DNA of 64,000 bases, from NCBI GenBank assembly GCA_023653785.1, contig JAMKCH010049408.1:1-64000 (forward strand), given 5' to 3'. Position numbers and translations under genes: made by a program. Shown here piece after piece: positions 37,116 through 50,307 of this stretch. This stretch comes from Ophioderma brevispina. Taxonomy: Eukaryota > Echinodermata > Ophiuroidea > Amphilepidida > Ophiodermatidae. Below the pieces are notes generated by a model. The model was not told the DNA's origin, ran no database searches, and saw nothing but the letters and a program-made list of their open reading frames with translations. Position 1 is the stretch's first letter; each line of letters begins with the position of its first letter.

Positions 37116-37543
37116 CATCTTTTTACCCCGTGTTCGATCTTGATGAAACTGGTGTCAAAATGTTCATCTTGCCATATTTACAATGTTTGGTATTGGTTGC
37201 GTAATTAGTGGGCAAAATGCAACAGGGGTGCATATGGACTATAGGGGTAACGACATTTGACTTCAACATTTTTTACAGAGCTGTCACCCCACTGACCTCT
37301 ATACATGGATACGCACGTAATTGAATAGTCGTCGGTACGCGATTGATACAACCGAAACTTCTCTAGTGGCCATTTTAAAGGTGCTTGTTCCGATTTATGT
37401 GTATTGTGTTCTCTACTTTATATGAGAGCCTGGCACTTGCACATACATCCCATCAAGTACCGTGGGAAACAAACTTGCGGTTTTGATGGTAGACGCAATA
37501 ATGCATGTTACAAAGTCCTATTCAATACTGTGCTAATATTATA

Positions 37544-37701
37544 CAAATATTGAATGCCTAGTGCGTGGAATAGTAAATATATATCACAATGTCAAATTTT
37601 GAATTTTCTATTTCACGAGGCGAAGCCGAGTGAAATGGATCATTCAAATTTGGGACGGTGATATATTTTGTACTATTCACAACACTAGCATTCAATATTT
37701 G
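37544..37701. mobile_element. 158-bp hairpin MITE
   Basis: The TIR CAAATATTGAATG (37544-37556) is exactly complementary to CATTCAATATTTG (37689-37701). Further pairing includes CTAGTG/CACTAG, GGAATAGTA/TACTATTC, ATATATCAC/GTGATATAT and CAAATTTTGAA/TTCAAATTTG. The centre is the GC-rich stem TTTCACGAGGC-GAA-GCCGAGTGAAA (37613-37637). There is no coding capacity. Confidence 0.85.
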
Positions 37702-37789
37702 TTTTATATACGATGCAAAACAAATATTTTTCTGCCGTTAATATACTTACTATTCAATGGCTCCAATCTTATATAATATTTTACCAACT

Positions 37790-37966
37790 GAACGTGGTTT
37801 TTTTTTGTTTATATCTTGGGAATGAAAAGGATTTGAGGCTCAAATTTTCAGGACGACAATGAGAAAAATACGGCCTTTCATCTGATATCAAAATCGGGCG
37901 GTACTACTTCCTGGTAAATCCATGAGGGTCCCAAGACGATCGAACACGACACCTTTAAGGAGGCAA
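37790..37966 (-). repeat. Family A, partial copy
   Basis: The right half resembles 40150-40254. Both share GAGAAAAATA followed by a CTTTTCTTCTGATA-like block, a C.GG.ACTT..CGGTAA-like block, GACGA and GATCG.ACA, and CCTTTAA at the end. The left part is divergent. The copy is older or belongs to a subfamily. Confidence 0.45.
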
Positions 37967-38252
37967 TACAATTTGTGTACCTGCATAATATTTCTGTAAG
38001 GGCCCCTTATGCCTTTTTAATTTGCCCTCCAATCATCCCATCATGAAAATGAATACAAGACATGCGCCTGGTTCACTGAACATTTCAGTTTTATTTCTGC
38101 AGTGATGCTTGGTATTCTATGTCACGCTTGTGTTGTTTCTGGAAGGCAGTTCTGGTCAATTTAACCTATTGACCTCTTGTTAAACCGCCCCTATTTGATT
38201 TATTAAAATTGTGAGGTAGTAGCAAACAGCAAATTATGCCCACAGTCATTCT

Positions 38253-38712
38253 GTGCCCTCCCCTACCCTTTCCCCTCCCCATTCCTCTCCCCCATTCCCT
38301 TCCCTCCTCATTCACCCATGCCCCCCCATTCCCTTCCCCTTCCCGCCCCCCTTCCCCTCCCCATTCCCTCTTCCCTCCCCCCTTTCTCTCATCCATCCCT
38401 TCTCCCTCTTTCCCTTCCCTTCCCTCCCCGCCTCCGTCATACCTCCCCTCCCCTCGTCCCCTCCCCTCTAGGTCCTTCCCTCCCCTTCTCCTTTTCCCGT
38501 TCCTCTCCCGCCTCCCCCCCCTCCCCTCCCTCCCCTTCCCTTCCTTTTCCCTTCCCTTCCTTCCGCCCCGGTTCCCCCTATCCCGGATCTCCTCCTTCCC
38601 CTCGCCTTCTTCCCTTGTTCGTTCGTTCGTTCGGTTTCTTTCTTTTTCTTTCTTTCGTCTCTTCTTTCTTTTTTCCTTTCGTTTCTTCTTTCTTTCGTTC
38701 TTCCTTCCTCCT
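38253..38712 (+). repeat. 460-bp polypyrimidine tract
   Basis: The plus strand is almost entirely C and T. It starts with CCCTTCCC/CTCCCC units (38253-38620), continues through GTTCG units (about 38621-38635), then CTTT/TTTC units (38640-38700) and ends in TTTATTTATTTA. Strand asymmetry on this scale permits triplex (H-DNA) formation. The 165-, 156- and 72-codon Pro/Ser/Leu-rich frames here exist only because such sequence lacks stop codons. Confidence 0.95.
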
Positions 38713-38719
38713 TTTTTAT

Positions 38720-39890
38720 TTATTTATTCATAATAATAAAGACGAAGTTGGGAGTTATCGTTCATCTATCCATTCATTCTTTCATTAATCCTTCATTCTG
38801 CCTTCATACGTTCATGTCTACCTTTCATTATTCAATACGCATTTATCTTATGTTATAACATGCTCTGCTATTTATTACTTTTTTTAATTTTCTCAGTTTC
38901 ATTTCATTTCATTATTTTTTTAGGAAATGTCTCCTTATTTGATTTCATTAATGTTTTTGAAAATGACAAATTTCTTTGAAAAACCTCTTTATTTTTCCCA
39001 AATTTGAGAAATTGCAAATTTGACGTTACAAGTGTAATTGAAAGAAGTGCATTGAATAAGGAAATTTGGCTACTCCCAGTATGGCGGACAAAATGTTTCA
39101 CTTTTCGATCGCCGCCCGCTATCCCATATATAGAGGGACAGTGTGCCACCCAAAGAATTAAAATGTATTTTCTGCTTAGGATGACCTTGAAACCCTCATC
39201 AGGACTGTAGCCGTTAGCCAGTTTTTGAAACCCGCCGTCACATAAAAAGTCGAAATCAAATGTTTTTTTTCGCACTATTGGATTCCTGGGCATAACATTT
39301 GTTTGAAAAAACAAACTTTGGTTTTAATACGCAATGTGTAGGAAAGAAATCTGGTATTATTTATATCAATTTGTGATTTTAATGAACTATTTTTTATTGC
39401 CATGTTGCAATATACTTAGGAAGTATGTGCCAATTTTCATAGGTAATTCCTGTCATTATAATTCACATCCCTCACAGTTTGATTCGCAGTTGGAAATCAG
39501 ATGGCTAGAAAGAGGTCACGAAGAACTTAAAACAAATTTTAACACACCATATGCAATACAATGCTGCAGGTTTGCGCCTTCCATGCAAAATCGAATAAAA
39601 GAAAAATCTTCCCACATTCCTGCTCTGCTCGTAAATACCATAGGCCTATTCATCAAACAGGTAGTAGAAACTATTAATAATTATAAGAGGACAAAAACAC
39701 ATAACACAGACAATCAATTAACAAATTTATTTTCCAGATCATCCTATTGATACTCCGTGAGAGGCAGTGCGGTTTATTAGCGGCGAGTGCAGTCGTAGCC
39801 AGCTCAAAAAGGCCAAGAGGTTGGGTTCTGCGTAGGAAGTGTTATCCACGTCTTGGCAAATTTTGATGCTATGAGTTTCCAAGGGATTTG
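38720..39890. other. Unassigned stretch, two unrecognised open frames
   Basis: Frames of 136 codons (38904-39314, minus) and 138 codons (39334-39750, plus) are among the longest here. Neither shows a signal peptide, a domain motif or a TE signature. The plus frame has a Lys/Asn/Gln-rich C terminus typical of AT-rich chance frames. The interval is otherwise AT-rich. Confidence 0.3.
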
Positions 39891-39898
39891 ATGCCCTT

Positions 39899-39916
39899 GG
39901 GGGGGGGGGGGGGGGT
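39899..39916 (+). repeat. Poly-G tract
   Basis: Eighteen G in a row after TGCCCTTG, directly left of the family A copy at 39940-40254. Confidence 0.9.
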
Positions 39917-39939
39917 CGATTAAGAGATACAATTTCATC

Positions 39940-40254
39940 CGATAGATCGCCTTCAACCAAAACCCATCTGTAAAGTTTCGCGCCGATATTTCAATCAGTT
40001 CTGATATTGTTTGTAACAGCCAGAAACGTGATTTTGTGGCCCCATAGAGTTAAATGTAAAACTAATATTGGTCGACCAATGGAGTACAATTCGCTCATAA
40101 GCTCCACGCCGTACATTAATTAGCCCTAAGAGTCCAGAGTAAATGAGAAAAATAGTAGCTTTTCTTCTGATACCAAAAAAAAACTTTCGCCACTTCACGG
40201 TAATAGCTGTGCTTCTGGACGAGGCTATTCGCGATCGGGACATGACCCTTTAAA
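39940..40254 (-). repeat. Dispersed repeat family A, inverted copy
   Basis: The complement reads TTTAAAGGGTCATGTCCCGA, TCGCGAATAGCCTCGTCCAG, a CTCATTTACTCTGGAC block, CCATTGGTCGACCAATATTAG, ACTCTATGGGGCC, GATTGAAATATCGGCGCGAA, and ACTTTACAGATGGGTTTTGG. It is the best-preserved member in parts and supports full-length limits of about 315 bp for the family. Confidence 0.8.
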
Positions 40255-40483
40255 GATCATGTCGATGATGGCGTTGCAAGGAGGTTGGAAGGATATCGTC
40301 TAGTAATAATGGCCTTTGTCTCGCTAAACTCACTGAACTGCAATGTGCTGGATGAAATAACAGATTACATTTCTACTGACACTGAGTGCTGTAAGCAATT
40401 ATAACGAACCAAGTTACCAGAAACATCCAACAAGAAAATGCATTAAAATGGCTGTTTGAAATTTATTCGTAATTTGTAACGAT

Positions 40484-40512
40484 CCCCCCCCTCCCCACCC
40501 CCCCCACCCCCC
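40484..40512 (+). repeat. C-rich tract, i-motif/G-quadruplex candidate
   Basis: Four or more runs of 4-9 C are separated by single T or A bases (C9-T-C4-A-C8-A-C6). This meets the G-quadruplex pattern on the minus strand. Confidence 0.85.
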
Positions 40513-40514
40513 AG

Positions 40515-42970
40515 GCTTTCTTGACAAGGTTCTAAATGTTTATGAATTTTAGTTTTAAATTTTTGAATGGTAGTATTGAGTTTCTTCCAATAGTGGGTTA
40601 GGATATTCACTTTCAAGATTCAATATTCTTATGGTCGTCTCGTATAGATGGATATATTTAATATCGGCATATTAGAGAGGGTAAAAGTATGACTATACGT
40701 GTATATTTTACCTACAGTATTTGTGACACTTTTAAGTGCAACGTAGAATTTCACATATAAGGTGTTCCCTAAGTATTTGAAAGAGCTGCATTTTCCCTGA
40801 TGAAAAACTTTCTAAAACATATCTCCGTCGAAAACAGTAAGCTTCCGAGAATTATTCTTTGATACAAAAGCTGTGGAATTATCTACATTTCGATTTGTGT
40901 AAATACGAAATTCAACCTAGATTTTTTACTTGTTTTCATTTTTTAAGACATATCTGTAGGCAAATAAGAAAGAAATCTATGGACGTCTAAATCCATACGA
41001 AATCACTTCATATACGCAATATATGGATGCCCAAAATATCTGCTTGTACCTTTAATAGCAAAACACAAACAAATTGGTCAGTCCAAACATTGTTGCTAAT
41101 TTTGTTTCAGATTTAAGTGTACGGATTATTACATAATAAACAGTGGTGCTTATTTTGTTTTCAAAAATTCAATGTACGGATTACAATCAGACCAATTTTC
41201 AACAAGGGAATATATCGAACTGTGTCGAAAACCTTGCTCTCGACTTTTGCGACCAGAGTGAAATCCCACTGACGACCATATTTATGTCATTAAATTACAT
41301 GGCAGACAGACAAACAATAAACTGGCATAGTTAATTACATTTGAGCAACTTCCAATGGAGAGACCCCTCGTATATACCTGTAAATAAGTTCGAAACCTCT
41401 TGCCATCATAATGAAATAATTAGTGATACTTTTAGGCAAATATCTAAGTCATGTTTGAGGCTGGGTACGGTAACAATATCAGTAACTATGTTGCAGACTG
41501 GACATGCGTTTCAAGATGGGCCAGTTTTGTGTGAAAATACTTTTCATTTGTGTAAAAATATAATATTGGTGGGAAAGGCTTCTAGCTCTCTTCATGACTT
41601 CATTAACCCACAGCTCCAACAAAGTTGATTTTATATTTATTTGGAGCTTATCACGGATTCAGAAATACCAACCTATTAATATTATCCATGGGAGTTACGC
41701 AACCCACTAAGGAAATATGATGAAAAAGAGGTTCTTTTAAACCTACCTGAATTCACAAGCTGTGGCAACTGCCTGTTATGTAATTGCAGATTGGTATAGG
41801 TACAAGACTTTCCACAGATACTTTTTGCAAGTATATGGTTGCAGCAAAAATAAGTCTTACGCAAGATTCCCAAAATGCCAATTTTACAATTGAAAAGGTC
41901 ATTGTTAAGGCATCGGCTATGCTATAGATGCAAATCGAGCCTTTAAAACCACAATTATAAACATTTGGATAATAATTTGTTCTGATTAATAGGATGTGGG
42001 TTTCGGTTTTTAATCTTTTTAGAAGAGATGAAATTTGTAAGCCACACGACCCCTGTGCGGGTCAATGTTTCGTGAATACTGCACATGCTTATCCTGTGCC
42101 ATGACATCTTCAACTTGATTTTTTTTCTGTAATAAAAGCAATTAGTGGATATTATTCATATTTTTAAAAACCTATTATTTTTTTTATTTTTTGCTTTTGT
42201 TTTAATACCATATTTAACTATGTTGCTTGAAAAGTATGTATGTAAAAATCCTGTTTGATACAAAATACGCGAACCATGTTACAACTCCACCTATTTACTG
42301 ACCCAGTTCAAAACACGCTAGGCCATCTACCTAAATACGTAGCCTTGTTATTATTGTAGGTGAACTATAGTAATTAGAAATTCGAATTCAATGGTTCAGT
42401 TGAGATCTGGAGGATGAAGGCCGTATTTTTTGGACCATGTAGTGGACTTATAACTTCCCACAAAAATTTCCAATGAGCTGCCGTTGTCCTCTCAGCCGCC
42501 CCAGCCCTATGCAAGTTACAATATGCCATCCACCAAGGACACAGTTCAATGTGTTGTACTGTACATACCATTTGATATGAACTGGAGTTGTGTGATTTGG
42601 GTCACATATATTATACCAAAATCCATGAGGTCAAATTGGGTTTCTAAATACATGGGGAATGAAAGCAGAATGAACGGTGCCAGGGAATTGAGATTTAATA
42701 GCTCACATTAGGAGCCGAGTTGTTGACCTGTTCCATCAATGCTTAAAGACATATGTCCAAGATATCCCGAATTACATACATTCAGCTTACATTCAGCCGC
42801 AAAAAGTTGTCTTTTATTAAAAAACGAAAACCAAATGTTATTATATTTCCTCTATTACAGCTGGCGGGGGGTGGTGGTAATGCCAATTTCTCTTCAGACT
42901 ATCTTCAGAATTGTAGTGAGAATACCTTTACAGAACCAATTTAACACGTAGTGACCAAGCTAAAAAAAAA
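40515..42970. other. Unassigned stretch with weak open frames
   Basis: No gene recognised. Two same-strand frames (41143-41334 and 41341-41628) lie end to end, in different frames. They show no domain motif, although the second has four Cys and reads ETSCHHNEII..VGKASSSLHDFI. This could be a decayed exon or transposon fragment. A search is needed to decide. Confidence 0.3.
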
Positions 42971-45357
42971 CTTCAGTTGTGACAAGCGGGGGGGGGGGGG
43001 GGGGTTTTATAGGGACACAACCCAGATAACCACTTACATGGGAGTTTGATACATGAACTAACACAAATAACATGGGGGTCACGTTTTCGTAAGAACAACA
43101 TACCACAATAAAAATGAAAATCCGACCTTGACCTAGGAACTACAGCCAGTGAAATTGTCACTCTTCGAAACAGAGGGGGGCGAACGTTTCCATCTCAGCA
43201 ACTCCCAATATAAGGTTTTGAACCAAAATTAATTCATTATATCTACTCTGAAATAAACCAATTAAATTAATCATTGCAAAATATAGACAAATTATACAAT
43301 CTTGTATTTTCTCAAAAAATTCAAAAAGCGCCTTTTTTCCCATAGACTTACACAGTGAAGAGCACGGCATGACAAAAGTAGAATTGATGCTATCAGCCTA
43401 TAAAGGGTATTTGATTGAAGTATTATTAATTATAAGTACTTACCTCCTAAGGTATAATCTAAGCAAATAAATCCCAAGATTAATACTTTAATTTTTTTAA
43501 TTAGTAAAAATATCTTGATTTTTCACTTCCTTTAGTGCCCACGGGGGGGGGGGTGGTCTAGGGACCCAACTAATTATTCTAATGAAGCGTGGGCGGAGTT
43601 TAAATTTTTTTTTTGTATCAGCGACGAAACGCGTATATTCATAAATCAGACAATTAGCAACACAAAAACTCCTTGAAAAATTTTGATTGGCGTAAACCGA
43701 GAAGAAGAATCGCAAAAAAAAAAAATCAAATGCGGGGTTACGATGGAACCCCCCTGGGCAATTAAGTGTAAACGTAAGGTGAAGTTTGATGAAAAGTTTG
43801 TTACTGGATCAAATGTGAAAGGAATCGAAATGTGTTGACATGTATAACACAATTATTTTCATCAACCTTTCAGGATTTAAAAGGCCATTAGTTTTTCCCC
43901 AATGTGCGATTGTGCTTACAATGGTTATGAGGACCAAAATAGCTTCAGGTCCCAACGGGTAAATGCGTTCTTGTCAAAATAATCTGGTTGCAGCATCCTT
44001 TTTGTGGCATATAGTGCTCTAGGCGAGGTCATACTGTCTGTTCAATTAAACTTAAGAGGTCCGTTTTATTTAATTATTTCCAAAAAAATACGTTTATGAA
44101 ATAAATCACGAAAAGAAAGTTTTGGGTATCTTTGGACATAAGACAACATTTTTACATGACAAAAGGAATGGACATTTCAAACCTTCAAATCTATGAAATC
44201 TGAGTATTTCACCCTCTTTTTCAAAATTGAGCGAATAAATATTAAAGGTTGGTACCATTAGTAATTACGTTTGTGGAAGGTAAGTGACTTGCATTTAGTA
44301 GGGTAGTAAAAGTGGTCGTCGGAGGGGAGATTGATTCACGACAATAGGCTATGGTATGCCACCTTTGGACACTGGCATGAAACAGATATGCCAACTTGTT
44401 CAAACAGGATCAAATCCGAAACCGTTGTAATTTGCAGTGAATGTTGCATACAAAACTAGATATCCAAGGTTCCAAGCAAGAATTAAAATTGATATGGACG
44501 CATTAAGGGAGAGCTATGTGATCCTTTGTTCGTACCAATTGATCACAAACAGACAGCACCTTACCAAACAGTATTTAAACTATCATTTATATGCCCAGCA
44601 TTAAATCAAAGCAGCAAGGGTCGACGAATCACATATTGTCAATAAACAGCTTTCGAAGCACCACCCCTTAGTTAGTAAATGAGTTGCCACCAAAAGTTGC
44701 AGAGTCAAAAAGTCAATATTCACTGACACCACAGTTTTTTGTTGTCGTTTTGCAAATAAAAATCAGAGCGTCGTAAATTGAATAAAAGTCCAAAAGAAGA
44801 GAAATAAGTTTTCAAGTTTAGAAACCCCAACGGATATGGTGGGTCAATGAAGAATAACACTTTTCTCATGATATGTTTGAAAACGCATATTTTTTGAAAT
44901 AATTAAATTAAAATAAAAAACCGGACATCCTAAGTTAATGAAAAGACAAATAGTATATGCTGTCTCATAATGTACTTCAAACAACTAATTATATAATTAG
45001 TACGACCAATGAATAATATAAATGTTTGAACGAGAAAATGACATGAATTGTTAAGTGCCTTTGTACTAAAAGCTATAATAGATAGGCAATCTATTATTGG
45101 TAAATTTCAGTTTTGGACAGTTTTGCAGTATATGGAAACCACAAAGTTGTGTCTGTATTTTTTATACCTTTCCGAATAAATCTATATTGGATATTAAATG
45201 TGTATAATTACAGACGATCACTAGCAATTTACTGAGGAAAAAGTCCCTTTTGGTGTTCAACTGTTATGAATTTCCCTCTTTTGGATTGAATTTGGAACTC
45301 GTTAAATTGCGTGAGCCTAGAGGTTTTTATGGAGAAATTTTGGTTCGTGTAGTAAAA
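42971..45357. other. Unassigned stretch with G-runs
   Basis: G runs occur at about 42987-43004 and 43543-43554. No gene or repeat family recognised up to the start of the palindromic complex. Confidence 0.4.
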
Positions 45358-47640
45358 ATATTTTGAAATTTTACATTGCTCTAATTAAAAATGATATACA
45401 ATTTGTTTAGGTTTCCAAAAAGTAAATTTGTTTAAAGGTATCATTTCTGGTAACCATATGCCGATATCTCCAAAAGACTATAAATGTCAGTAGAATCTTC
45501 TATTTCTAAGCTCACGATTTAGAGAGTTGATTTCCCTTTAAAGGTACAACGAGAGATTTCAAGGCATCTATATATTCATCATATGTAGTGATTTGTATAG
45601 ATAAGACACTCAATACATTTCTTACCTTGTATTGGGCTGCAGAAATGTCTTAAAAGTGAAAACAAAGGTGATTTTGATTCGCCTATATTTCAACACTTCC
45701 GTGCACTGGCGAGCCCCAACACAAAGATATTTTCAGTTGTTTTTCCAACATTTATTGTTTCCAGCAACATCGCCGCTTTTTTACATTACGTTGTATCAAT
45801 ATCTGTGTCGGGTCAACCATCACACCCGCTGTGGATCAAATGTAAAGTGAAATATCCAGAATGTTAAATGTTTCATTTACAGCCTTTTGCCAACTTCAAG
45901 CTTCCAGTCAATAATTAAAAGGAAATATCTAATTCAATTGATATTAAAGTGTTCATTTGATATGTAATATAGTTTACCTGATACATTATATATATTTCTG
46001 CCATTGTTCTTAAAAGTAGCAAATCGGCAAACCGTAATGCGCTAGGTTATTCCCTGGATAGTCTAGCACAGGTGTTTATTTTTAATGGCTGTGTAATTCA
46101 AGAGTGTTGAATTGGGAGTTCTTGTAGTCTGCATTGCAGAGTGATGGTCGTCGGCCTTGTTGTGTTACGAGCTCAGAGAAAACATGGAAACACCAAGCTA
46201 ATTTATAAACTAGCGACTACGATCAAAACTAATAGACCCGTGAGACCTTGATATCATCAAGCATATTTTTTTACACTCTCGAACAGACGTAATGAAATAT
46301 ATTTCTAATATAATTTCTTTTCATGTGCGAACGTATGGACCGTGCCTTTCACTCTTATCTAGTTATCGCTACCTCAGTCGCTATTAGTATCTCTAATTCA
46401 TTCTTACTTCTTCTATATAAGAAAATTACAATACATCTGGTCAAAAAGACATGATTAATAACTCCAACCAGCATGAAAGGATCGAACAAAATCGTGGAAG
46501 TAGCCATAATAAAGCGAACGTAGGCTTCAAAACAGATTTGCTATCTGATCAAGGAGGTGTCAGTCAAAGAACACAACTTAGTACAAGACGTATCTTGGCA
46601 AACAAATATCGAGGAACGCTCACAAATATGTTCTAGACACTGACTGAACTTTGTTATAATATTGTTAACTTGACGAAGTTGCAAGAATATCCACAGCATA
46701 ACAGCAAAGTTATACAACTCACCTGCAGGCTCATCACGTATGCTTTCCGCGTGACCCATGAGGCTCATATTTACATGCAAGGTATGAATATTGTAAGCAT
46801 GGTGATATTTAGGTTGAAACTTTGCACATAGCGAAATATCGATGGAGTGGTAAGAAGACATCAATATTTGCACACTCTTACACATACTGTATTTTGTACA
46901 TCAATAACAATTCTAATTTAGAAACTGCTATTCCAAATATTTATATCGTAGCAAGACATATTGTAAAAAGGATTCGAAATCGGACAAGATGTTATCTCCT
47001 TCGTAAACTACAAGCGCTAATGAAATGTGAAAAAAAAAAATTAGCGCTAGCAAAATAACAGAAAACACGTATTTTGCAACCCTACAGAGGATGCTTGAAA
47101 GGGACCGTGGTGTAATAAAAAATTTGAATTCAAGTCTCTGCAACAGATACCAAGTAGTAGTAGACTTTTCCATGTGGGCGCTTCACTATCATGCAAAGAA
47201 AATAAGGTAAGCCACAAATAAATCTTGCTCATTCGCGAGGCACAGGATGCATCCCTGGTGCACATTAGACCATTTACATAGGGACTTAGTTCTGTGTACA
47301 TTTAAATATAGAAGATGTAATGAATAATAAATATAACTCTATGGTTATCATAAAATTAAGTTTACAAATATTAACAAATATATTCAGAGAGCCGTGGGAA
47401 ATTACTGGTTCAAAGCAATCAAACCTCTTCAACGTTTCTCTGATGACCTTGTCTTGCAAACACGACATTGGTATATGCCTATTGATTATCATTTTAATTT
47501 ACTTTTCACACAATTTGTCTCGTTTTTGGTGTAAATTCAAAAGACCTGACAAACTTGCCTTGCATTTAAATAGGGTCGCTTTAACCTTTCGGTTAGCAAC
47601 CCCATTTGAAAATGAACATGAAAAAGTGGCCTCTTCCAAT
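45358..47640 (+). repeat. Outer palindrome, left arm (2.3 kb)
   Basis: This arm matches the complement of 57725-63165 in uninterrupted order. Pairs include 45388-45560 with about 62990-63145, GCACTGGCGAGCCCCAACAC (about 45704) with GTGTTGGGGCTCGCCAGTGC (about 62789), 46140-46260 with 61850-61960, and 46680-46850 with 61230-61440. Also paired are 46975-47050 with 59460-59550 and 47250-47640 with 57730-58120. The left arm is the compact form. It has no credible gene. Confidence 0.9.
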
Positions 47641-48895
47641 TTTACCGCCGGTTGAGCTCTCCCAGTTTTTACTACATACACCTTCATATGAACAAAACAA
47701 TTGTAGAAACATATATTTGGGATCAGCACTTAAGGGGCATTTCTGACCTGAACTTTGAGATTTATTTACTCAATGTTCCCGAATGATGACATGTTTGTGT
47801 CACATACTATATTAAAGCTGAGAAGTTTCTAAAATTGTTCTGGTTGCTATGGTCACCATGTATTGCCTCTGATTGGCTGAAATTTCAAACAACGGTAACG
47901 CAAAACGTAAGATCGTATAAACATGAAATTCGCAGACTATTAAGCACACTTGGATTTAGGACACTAAATGTCCTCCCTTATTTTCCAATGTTCTTGACCA
48001 TTAAACTTTAGAACAAAACATCTTTAAACTTTCTTACTCAAACTTCGAGAAAGTGATCCTCATTAATTACCCTACTAATGTATAATGGAGACTGATAATC
48101 ATTGTTTGTTCAATATTTTTTTCAAAGTTTTGCTCGTCGTGAACTACACTCTAATCAACAAACTTTTTAATAACTTTGCCGCCAAAATGGCGACTGAGTT
48201 ATTGCAAACGACAAAGCTCAACTCTCTATCAAGAGAGTTAAACCGGATATTATGTTAATCCGGGTTGGAAGTACGGGAATTGCAGAGCATTGTCAGAACA
48301 GGAATTTTACTATTTGCCTACACTTAAGTGTAAGATATTTGCACTCTTTAATCACACATAATCAATGACCATAACCAATTTAGCATAATAAGCTGAATTC
48401 GTGTTTCACATTATACATGGGTATAGTTAGCAAGATTAATCGTTTTATCGAATAATAATCATGTCCATTTCTAACGTTTTGTTCGATATTTCTAAGGCTA
48501 AAGGTTTTACACGTCACGAACACTACTCTCATCTCAATAATGTATTATTGTTGCGGAATGTCAACTACATACCTAAGTTGGTCTAATATGATGTGAAAGG
48601 TTGATTGGTTGTTAAAACAAAGGGTTAAGAGTGCGGAAAATCGAACGTCTTGAAAAAGCGTGGGTCTTTTTAGTTATGACATCTCAGCAATTAAAAAAAT
48701 CAAATCATTAAATTGAACTGTCAGTTACAAAAAAGGTAAAGTATTACTCGTGGTGTTTTAAGAAGATCACTGAAAATATATCCTCACGATACTGAACATA
48801 TTAATCCTAATTTTCTTCCCAGGATGTGAACAATAGCAGGTCGTTTGCCTATTATATTTGTGTAAGATCATGCCAGACCCTGTCCAAAGACGACT
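46972..48895 (+). repeat. Direct duplication, copy 1 (1.9 kb)
   Basis: Collinear with 50308-52070 at roughly 95% identity by eye. The start is GATGTTATCTCCTTCGT and the end near GCCTATTATATTTGTGTAAG. Copy 1 carries segments missing from copy 2: about 90 bp at 47158-47245, GATTGGCTG near 47872, and about 50 bp around 48085-48140. Open frames of 111 codons (47320-47655, plus) and 76 codons (47499-47729, minus) are open in both copies, but they accumulate replacements freely. Confidence 0.95.
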
Positions 48896-50307
48896 GACGC
48901 GTAGACCAATTCAGTATCATAGAGTCAACCCGGATAGTATAATTATTATCCCGAATCTATATCTATTCAAGGATTGTAAAACAATTGTCCACGACATCTC
49001 GACTGTTGATTCTAACCCGTAAAATGAGCATTAGTTTTATTTGCACACTTTAAATCACACATAATCAATAACAATAAGGCATACCATGTTTCGTGATTCA
49101 CACATCACTGGAGACGAGGATTTTTTACAATAGTATCAATGTAAGTATCTTTCCACCCCTGGCGATGCCAAATTGTGTAAACGTTTTTCTAAGGAATGTG
49201 AACTGCGCACTATGAAGATTGCGATTATCCCTATTGAATTACGTGTTTACACAATTTGGGCACTCGACGACCCTCTTAGCAAGATTAAACGCTTCAATCT
49301 GTCTGCATCTGTTAGTAAGAGCGTATTCAATATGACGTCCAGCCACCGGACAGTTGGTGGACAAATGCATACATTCCAGGACTACAATTAATTAAGCTGT
49401 CAATCGATCCATGTTTAGCGAATGCACAGGGATCATTGACAGGTGAAGGTATTGTAGTACTATGAATGCGTCTATCTTTTCCACCACCCTGGCTGGCTAT
49501 TGGGGGAATAGGTCTATACACATTGGCAAGAAGCTCCAGGATGGGTGGAGGAAACAATTCCCGTGTAACGTAGGAAACAATTTAATCAATGACTAGTGCA
49601 ATCTTCCTCATCGATGTACATCTTGATGTGTGATGTCAAGAAAAAGCTCTACCTATAAGTGTATCTGATGTTTCTCGCCATGATGCCCCAATGATAGGTT
49701 GTATGGTAATACAAAGGCCCCTCGTAATATGGAATGATGTCCCGATGCGACATTGTATTTTAATTACAGCATTCTTAATTTCTTGCAAGGGCAAGCCAAT
49801 CAGCACGTATAATTAGGCACCAATAGAAAACTATAAGGCGAACGGTTCAGATGTTATAAAAACCAATGGACGAATCTGTGGATCACGAAATGTCCCTTTG
49901 AAATAAGTGGTGATTTATACACAATGTTGCAATTTTGCCAGGCTCATGATCAAATCAAAACATGTCTCGAGTTTTCAGATGTCGTATTAACCAAATCCTG
50001 TCTTATTAATACAATATCCGCACAGCACATACAAGTTTAAAAATACTTAACGTTGAAAGGACATCTAGCCACCGAGTCCAGATTGACATCATATATATTC
50101 AAACATTCAACAGATCAATGATCTCCCTTGGCGATGAAGCCGATACACCCTTCATTCAAATTGAAATACTTAAGAATATCAATCATCATCGGTGTCATTC
50201 GGGTATAAAGACTCGATAAATTTATCTTGTAACAATTCAATGTTAAGTTCAACAACAGGAATCGATTTTGTTTTTTATTACACGTTTTTTCTTTAAATTT
50301 GAAATTG
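48896..50307. other. Spacer between the direct duplicates
   Basis: No gene recognised. 49025-49110 resembles 48345-48420 (AATCACACATAATCAATAAC, then GTTTC.TGATTCACA), suggesting a third, badly decayed piece of the same repeat. Short frames lack motifs. Confidence 0.4.

Noticed and set aside
38236..38788. 165- and 156-codon Pro/Ser-rich frames, longest in the window
   Set aside because: They lie wholly in a polypyrimidine tract, where stop codons cannot occur on that strand. The composition is pure repeat.
38904..39314. 136-codon minus-strand frame
   Set aside because: No recognisable family; Lys/Phe/Leu-rich as expected of AT-rich DNA.
39334..39750. 138-codon plus-strand frame
   Set aside because: Composition is typical of AT-rich chance translation; no motif, no signal peptide and no splice context identified.
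17383..40770. Shared AAGGTGTTCCC word at 17387 and 40757 as a repeat family
   Set aside because: Similarity ends after the first dozen bases.
47320..47655. 111-codon frame also present at 50573-50908
   Set aside because: It looks conserved only because the DNA is recently duplicated. Nearly all differences are replacements on both strands and no motif is seen.
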